Positions 14,147-17,884 of a stretch of DNA of 17,884 nt are shown one piece after another. The notes beneath the pieces are model-generated. The model saw only the letters and a program-made list of their open reading frames with translations, was not told where the DNA came from and made no database searches. Where the stretch lies: NCBI GenBank assembly GCA_001795035.1, contig MGMW01000097.1:1-17884 (forward strand), in the 5' to 3' direction. Each line of letters starts with the position of its first letter. Within the stretch, counting starts at the first letter, position 1. The position numbers and the translations under genes were made by a program. This DNA comes from Chloroflexi bacterium RBG_13_53_26. GTDB taxonomy: Bacteria; Chloroflexota; Dehalococcoidia; UBA2247; RBG-13-53-26.

Positions 14147-14916
14147 CTCTCTCCTATCGCCTGATCGACTCTCATGCCCATCTGGAGGAACTGGAGGACT
14201 TGGCCTCGGCGATAGAAAGGGCCAGGCAGAGTGGGGTGGTGGCCATAGTTGCCGTTGGCTCGGATCTCGAATCGAACAACCAAGTGCTGGAGATAGCTGC
14301 AAAGTACAGCGGCTTCATCTGGCCAGCGCTCGGTCTGCATCCAGGCCTTCTTCACGAAACTGCTTCATCTATTGAGCACCAAATGCGGTTTATTGAAGAC
14401 AACCTGTCGGATGCTGTAGCCATAGGCGAGGTGGGTTTGGACTATCATAAGAAGGTGGTTGGTGTTAGTGGCAAGGACCTGCAGCACAGGGCGTTCGGCG
14501 CAGTCCTGGCTCTTGCGGGGCGCTACGACAAGCCGGTGATCGTCCATTCGAGATATGCCTGGAGGGATTCGTTTGATCTGACCAATGAGGCAGGTGTGGA
14601 CAAGGCTGTCTTTCACTGGTACACCGGGCCAACTAGCGTGCTGAAGGATATCCTGGACCGGGGCTACTTTGTCTCCGCAACACTGGCCGTCGAGTACCAT
14701 GCGGAGCATCGCAGGACGGTGAGGGAGGCTCCTCTGGAGAACCTCTTGCTGGAGACGGACTCTCCAGTGGTATATCAAGGGCATCGGTCGGAGCCGGCGG
14801 ATGTCGGCCGTGTTTTGCAGGCCGCGGCGGAGATGAAAGGTCTGCCACCGGAGGTGGTGGCAGAGAAGACCACCGGGAACGCCTTGAGACTCTTCCGAAT
14901 ACAAGGTATCTCGTGA
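14143..14916 (+). CDS. TatD-family metal-dependent hydrolase
   Basis: A 257-aa TIM-barrel amidohydrolase-type protein. The TatD metal ligands are all visible: His11 and His13 (DSHAHLE), Glu96 (GEVGLDY), His135 (VHSR), His158 (FHWYTG) and Asp206 (ETDSP). TatD proteins are metal-dependent hydrolases, in several cases with 3'-5' DNase/RNase activity; some family members act on other substrates. The start overlaps the CooC-like stop as ATGA (14143-14146), so it is made together with a metallocentre ATPase. This is an odd partnership for a nuclease and may indicate another role. It is slightly shorter at the C-terminus than many TatD proteins but otherwise complete. Confidence 0.88.
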   Translation: MTLSYRLIDSHAHLEELEDLASAIERARQSGVVAIVAVGSDLESNNQVLEIAAKYSGFIWPALGLHPGLLHETASSIEHQMRFIEDNLSDAVAIGEVGLDYHKKVVGVSGKDLQHRAFGAVLALAGRYDKPVIVHSRYAWRDSFDLTNEAGVDKAVFHWYTGPTSVLKDILDRGYFVSATLAVEYHAEHRRTVREAPLENLLLETDSPVVYQGHRSEPADVGRVLQAAAEMKGLPPEVVAEKTTGNALRLFRIQGIS

Positions 14917-14950
14917 GTTTGAGGCCTTGGGCAAATGATAACCGTATTTT

Positions 14951-14966
14951 GGGATCGGAAGATCCC
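14951..14966 (+). other. Short hairpin after the TatD-like gene
   Basis: GGGATC-GGAA-GATCCC gives a 6-bp stem with a tetraloop, 34 bases past the TatD stop. Only a broken T-rich stretch follows (TTGTTCATTG), so terminator activity is doubtful. Confidence 0.3.
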
Positions 14967-15001
14967 TTGTTCATTGATTGGCACCGGTCAATATCATGTA
15001 G

Positions 15002-15030
15002 TTGGCAGAAAGGCGATGACGTATTAAGAT
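15002..15030 (+). promoter_or_regulatory. Candidate promoter for the racemase-like gene
   Basis: TTGGCA (15002-15007, 5 of 6), a 17-base spacer and TAAGAT (15025-15030, 4 of 6) lie about 80 bases upstream of the ATG at 15114, in the 197-base gap after the TatD gene. Confidence 0.4.
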
Positions 15031-15113
15031 GGGAAAGAACCTGCTGGCCAGGTTTGCTTGAATAAGGCCATAAGCCAGGACTGCTAAGAAGTCAGAGAAA
15101 TAAAGGGGGCATA

Positions 15114-15932
15114 ATGAAGATCTGCCTGGTACACATCACAGAGATGCCGAAGGAATTCCACGATATCTGGTTTAGTATGGTGCAGCAGAGCTTCAACAAA
15201 GCGCTGCGGCCCGACACTGAAGTGGTGCTGAAGCCGATAAGGCAGGGGCTTAAGGGGGACAATGTTCTCGATTTCGATAACCCCTACTTTGCTCTCATGA
15301 GTAAGAAGGAAATAGTCGAGGCTTTCATCGAGGCGGACAAGGAGGGCTTCGATGCTGCCTGTGTGCACTGCTTCGGGGACCCAGGGATCAAAGAAGCGAA
15401 ATCGGTTGTTAGTATACCGATCTTTGGTCCTGCTGAATCCAGCATGCACTTTGCCTGTCAGTTGGGCCGCAAATTCGCCATAATCGGTACCAATATGCCC
15501 GGTCAACTTGCCCAACTCGAGGAGCAGGTCAGGGAGCACGGCCTGGAGGATCGGCTGATACCCAATGGGATACGGTTCGATAAAGAACCCTTCGCCAGGG
15601 TGTGGGAGAAATGGCTGGGGAATCCGCAGTTGGCCGCAGACGGCGTGGCCGAGGTGGCCAGAGAGTGTGTTGCCGATGGCGCTGATGTGATCGTGCTTGG
15701 CTGTGCTGGTACCAGTCTGCTCTGCAGCATGGCCGGATTCAACAAGATCACCGTTGATGGCCAGGTGGTTCCCATCCTGGATTCGGTGATGGTTGCCATG
15801 AAGACGGCTGAGATGGCGGTTGACATCAAGAAGGGAACGGGCTTGCCCATCCCGAGCAGGACCAGAAACTATGTTCTTCCTTCAAAGGAAGATTGGGTGA
15901 GGGTGAGATCCAACTTCGGTCTGCCAGCTTAG
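15114..15932 (+). CDS. Aspartate/glutamate/hydantoin racemase family protein
   Basis: A 272-aa protein of the Asp/Glu racemase superfamily, two related alpha/beta domains with a catalytic Cys in each: Cys86 (VHCFGDPG) and Cys197 (VLGCAGTS). The spacing and the GCAGTS motif fit the hydantoin racemase / maleate isomerase-like branch, which uses a two-thiol, cofactor-free mechanism to move a proton at a carbon next to a carboxyl or carbonyl group. No signal peptide is seen. The ATG at 15114 follows AAAGGGGGC. It seems to have its own promoter and is convergent with the TGS GTPase gene 46 bases away. The substrate is not determinable; a role with the CoA-ester chemistry upstream is possible but unsupported. 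Confidence 0.82.
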   Translation: MKICLVHITEMPKEFHDIWFSMVQQSFNKALRPDTEVVLKPIRQGLKGDNVLDFDNPYFALMSKKEIVEAFIEADKEGFDAACVHCFGDPGIKEAKSVVSIPIFGPAESSMHFACQLGRKFAIIGTNMPGQLAQLEEQVREHGLEDRLIPNGIRFDKEPFARVWEKWLGNPQLAADGVAEVARECVADGADVIVLGCAGTSLLCSMAGFNKITVDGQVVPILDSVMVAMKTAEMAVDIKKGTGLPIPSRTRNYVLPSKEDWVRVRSNFGLPA

Positions 15933-15978
15933 GCACCGCCGTGCTTTAGAGGACTAATGAATCAGCATGCGGGCGGAA

Positions 15979-16962
15979 TCAAATATGCAGCTCGATGACG
16001 TCGCCATCCTGCAGGACGTAGTCTCTCTTGACTCTCTGGCCATCGAACTTGCCTGAGCCCCAGACCTGGGCGTATCTCAGATTCCTTCCGAAGTCTTTGT
16101 GAACAGATTCGGCGGCATCCAGGGCGGTACTTCCCCTCTTGAGCACCACAGGATCGGTCAGGTCCGGCTTCTGCCCCGGAACCTTCGTATATATCCGAAT
16201 CACATCCAGTGCCCTGAAGATGCCCGCTCTCAATTGCTCCAGCCCATCAGCCCGTTGAGCAGATGTGGAAATCACAGGGAATCTCCCATGGTAGTACGAT
16301 TCCAGGATTCGATAGTTCTCTGCTGCTCCCTCGGCATCTATCTTGTTGCCGATGATCAGGGCCTTCTTCCAGGTTGTCATTTCCTCAGCCCTTCTGGAGT
16401 CTTGGGGAAGCCCTATTCTGAATTTGGCCAGCCACTCGATGGTGGCCTCCACCTGGGTTATTGGCTCTTGGGTCAGATCGACAACTACCAGCAGAAGGTC
16501 GGCGTTTCTAACCACATTGGGTAGCCATGAGCTAACGTTGGGTGCTGTTATCGCAGGGAGATCCACGAGCTGTATCTGGATATTCTCAAATTCCATCATG
16601 CCTGGAATAGGTAGCTGGGTGGTGAAGGGGTAATCCGCTACCTGTGAGGAGGCTCCTGTGATAGTGGTGACCAGTCTGGACTTGCCCGTGCTGGGAAGCC
16701 CCAGCAAAACGGCCTGTCCGGCACCTTCCTTCTTGACATAGTAGAGCAGGCTGCCTTTCCTGCCGACCATCGGCCTTTTCTCAGCCTCTTCATAGAACTT
16801 GGCGATCTTCGTTCTGAGCTCAGCGCGCAACCTGTCAGTGCCCTTATGCTTGGGCATGATGGAGAACATCTCTTCAAGAGCCTCGATTTTCTCTTGAGGC
16901 GTCTTGGCGAGCCGGTAGCGTTTCTCAGCTTCATAGTACTGCGGTGGCAGATTGGCTGGCAT
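15979..16962 (-). CDS. DRG/Obg-like GTPase with C-terminal TGS domain
   Basis: A 327-aa TRAFAC GTPase. It begins MPANLPPQYYEAEKRYR with a helical N-terminal region, then G1 GLPSTGKS (88-95), a G2 region around DYPFTTQLPIPG, G3 DLPA (134-137), G4 NKID, and a TGS domain at the end (LKRGSTALDAAESVH, VLQDGDVIELHI). Relatives in archaea, eukaryotes (DRG) and several bacterial lineages bind ribosomes or RNA; the exact role here is unknown. I chose the ATG at 16962 since the family begins at MPANLPP; the frame continues to a GTG at 17010, which lies about where transcription would start from a TAGAAT box at 17014-17019. It is divergent from ftsH and convergent with the racemase-like gene. Confidence 0.88.
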   Translation of the reverse strand: MPANLPPQYYEAEKRYRLAKTPQEKIEALEEMFSIMPKHKGTDRLRAELRTKIAKFYEEAEKRPMVGRKGSLLYYVKKEGAGQAVLLGLPSTGKSRLVTTITGASSQVADYPFTTQLPIPGMMEFENIQIQLVDLPAITAPNVSSWLPNVVRNADLLLVVVDLTQEPITQVEATIEWLAKFRIGLPQDSRRAEEMTTWKKALIIGNKIDAEGAAENYRILESYYHGRFPVISTSAQRADGLEQLRAGIFRALDVIRIYTKVPGQKPDLTDPVVLKRGSTALDAAESVHKDFGRNLRYAQVWGSGKFDGQRVKRDYVLQDGDVIELHI

Positions 16963-17135
16963 AGCTGTTACCAAGGACTCCGATCTCACAAGAGTCTGTT
17001 GGCCCTGCACTATATTCTATCGCATGGTGTCTATGGTTTCTGGTCTTGAATGTGGCTCAGACACGGGTCTCCTACGCTACCTGTCAGTGCGGGCTCGTCC
17101 GACGGGGGCCAATGAGGAGGCACGCACTTGCTTTG

Positions 17136-17144
17136 TGCTATAAT
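17136..17144 (+). promoter_or_regulatory. Extended -10 promoter for ftsH
   Basis: TGcTATAAT is a perfect extended -10 element, 24 bases before the ftsH ATG at 17169. No clear -35 lies upstream, as is common with extended -10 promoters. Confidence 0.55.
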
Positions 17145-17168
17145 GAGCGATAAACTTAGGTAGCTGGA

Positions 17169-17884
17169 ATGAAGATTAAGCGACAGCATACTCTCCTCTA
17201 TCTACTCATCATAGTTGCCATCGTGGTGCTGGTGATAACCCTCTTGCCCCGAGGTGAGAAGGTGAAGACACTAGAGGCATACGAAGTCATCGCTATGGTT
17301 GAGAATGGTGAGGTTGAGAAAGTTGAGATAAAGGATGACAGGAAGCTGTCCATCACTACCACTGCGGGAGACGAGTTCAAGTCTACCTTATCTACCGAGT
17401 ACGTGGACGATTTCATTGCACTACTTCGTGAATACAATGTTGCTTTCGATACTCCCTACTCCAGCGGGTTTGACTGGACTTCATTGCTGTTCACGCTTCT
17501 GCCGGTGCTCCTCCTTGTTGGTTTGTTCTGGTTTCTGCTGCGCGGCGCTCGAGGTGCCAATAGCCAGGCCTTCAATTTCAGCCGCAGCCGTGCCCGGCTG
17601 TTCAGTGGTGACAAGCCCTCAGTGACCTTTGCCGATGTGGCTGGGGTCGAGGAGGCAAAGACGGAACTCCAGGAGATAGTTGAGTTTCTGAAATCCCCAG
17701 AGAAATTCACGGCTTTGGGGGCGCGGATACCCAGGGGCGTACTGCTCATAGGTCCACCCGGGACCGGCAAGACGTTGCTGGCGCGGGCTATTGCCGGGGA
17801 AGCTGCTGTACCCTTCTTTTCGATCAGTGGTAGTGAATTTGTGGAGATGTTCGTCGGTGTTGGCGCGTCCAGAGTGAGAGACCT
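17169..17884 (+). CDS. ftsH: ATP-dependent zinc metalloprotease FtsH (3' partial)
   Basis: The first 238 residues of FtsH; the frame runs off the window edge. Seen: an N-terminal transmembrane helix (about residues 9-26), an extracytoplasmic domain (about 30-97), a second transmembrane helix (about 104-124), the linker VTFADVAGVEEAK (153-165), Walker A GPPGTGKT, and the pore-loop/second-region motif FVGVGASRVRDL at the edge. The HExxH zinc site lies beyond the window. FtsH is a membrane-anchored hexamer that degrades misfolded membrane proteins and some short-lived regulators. The ATG at 17169 fits the family N-terminus; the upstream ribosome site (TAGCTGGA) is weak. It is divergent from the TGS GTPase gene. 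Confidence 0.95.
   Translation, partial: MKIKRQHTLLYLLIIVAIVVLVITLLPRGEKVKTLEAYEVIAMVENGEVEKVEIKDDRKLSITTTAGDEFKSTLSTEYVDDFIALLREYNVAFDTPYSSGFDWTSLLFTLLPVLLLVGLFWFLLRGARGANSQAFNFSRSRARLFSGDKPSVTFADVAGVEEAKTELQEIVEFLKSPEKFTALGARIPRGVLLIGPPGTGKTLLARAIAGEAAVPFFSISGSEFVEMFVGVGASRVRD

Overview
This 17.9 kb window looks like a chromosomal segment of a strictly anaerobic bacterium. The set of genes (an MscL with a C-terminal zinc ribbon, a small dodecin-like protein, a HEAT-repeat protein, a DRG-like TGS GTPase, FtsH, and many radical-type dehydratase/reductase genes) best fits an uncultured Chloroflexota, probably Dehalococcoidia. That placement is inferred from protein character only. No rRNA, tRNA, CRISPR array, transposase or integrase is visible.

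Left part (1-3450): the 3' part of a CoA-disulfide-reductase-like flavoprotein with a C-terminal rhodanese domain; mscL (minus strand) divergent from a dodecin gene; and a HEAT-repeat protein. These look like housekeeping or stress genes.

Middle part (3501-12323): two related modules of the benzoyl-CoA reductase / 2-hydroxyacyl-CoA dehydratase superfamily, in inverted orientation either side of a universal stress protein gene. Module 1 (minus strand, 7766 to 3501) has the order small FeS subunit, large FeS subunit, ATPase, ATPase, the same order as bcrCBAD/bzdNOPQ. Module 2 (plus strand, 8974 to 12323) has small FeS subunit, large FeS subunit, and one ATPase, as in a dehydratase with a homodimeric activator. 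The ATPases are expected to pass single low-potential electrons to the FeS subunits in ATP-driven steps on a CoA thioester. The substrate (aromatic acyl-CoA, 2-hydroxyacyl-CoA or other) cannot be read from the sequence.

Right of module 2 (12482-14916) lies the most unusual part. It holds a 264-aa protein resembling the N-terminal part of the acetyl-CoA synthase beta subunit (CdhC/AcsB) but without the A-cluster domain, ending instead in a four-cysteine motif. Next are a CooC/AcsF-type P-loop ATPase with a C-x-C motif and a TatD-family metal hydrolase overlapping it by ATGA. Rho-independent terminators lie on both sides of the ACS-like gene. I suggest an accessory or maturation role connected with the dehydratase/reductase modules or with a CODH/ACS elsewhere, as a hypothesis.

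Right end (15114-17884): an Asp/Glu/hydantoin-racemase-like gene, a convergent DRG-type TGS GTPase, and the 5' part of ftsH cut by the window edge.
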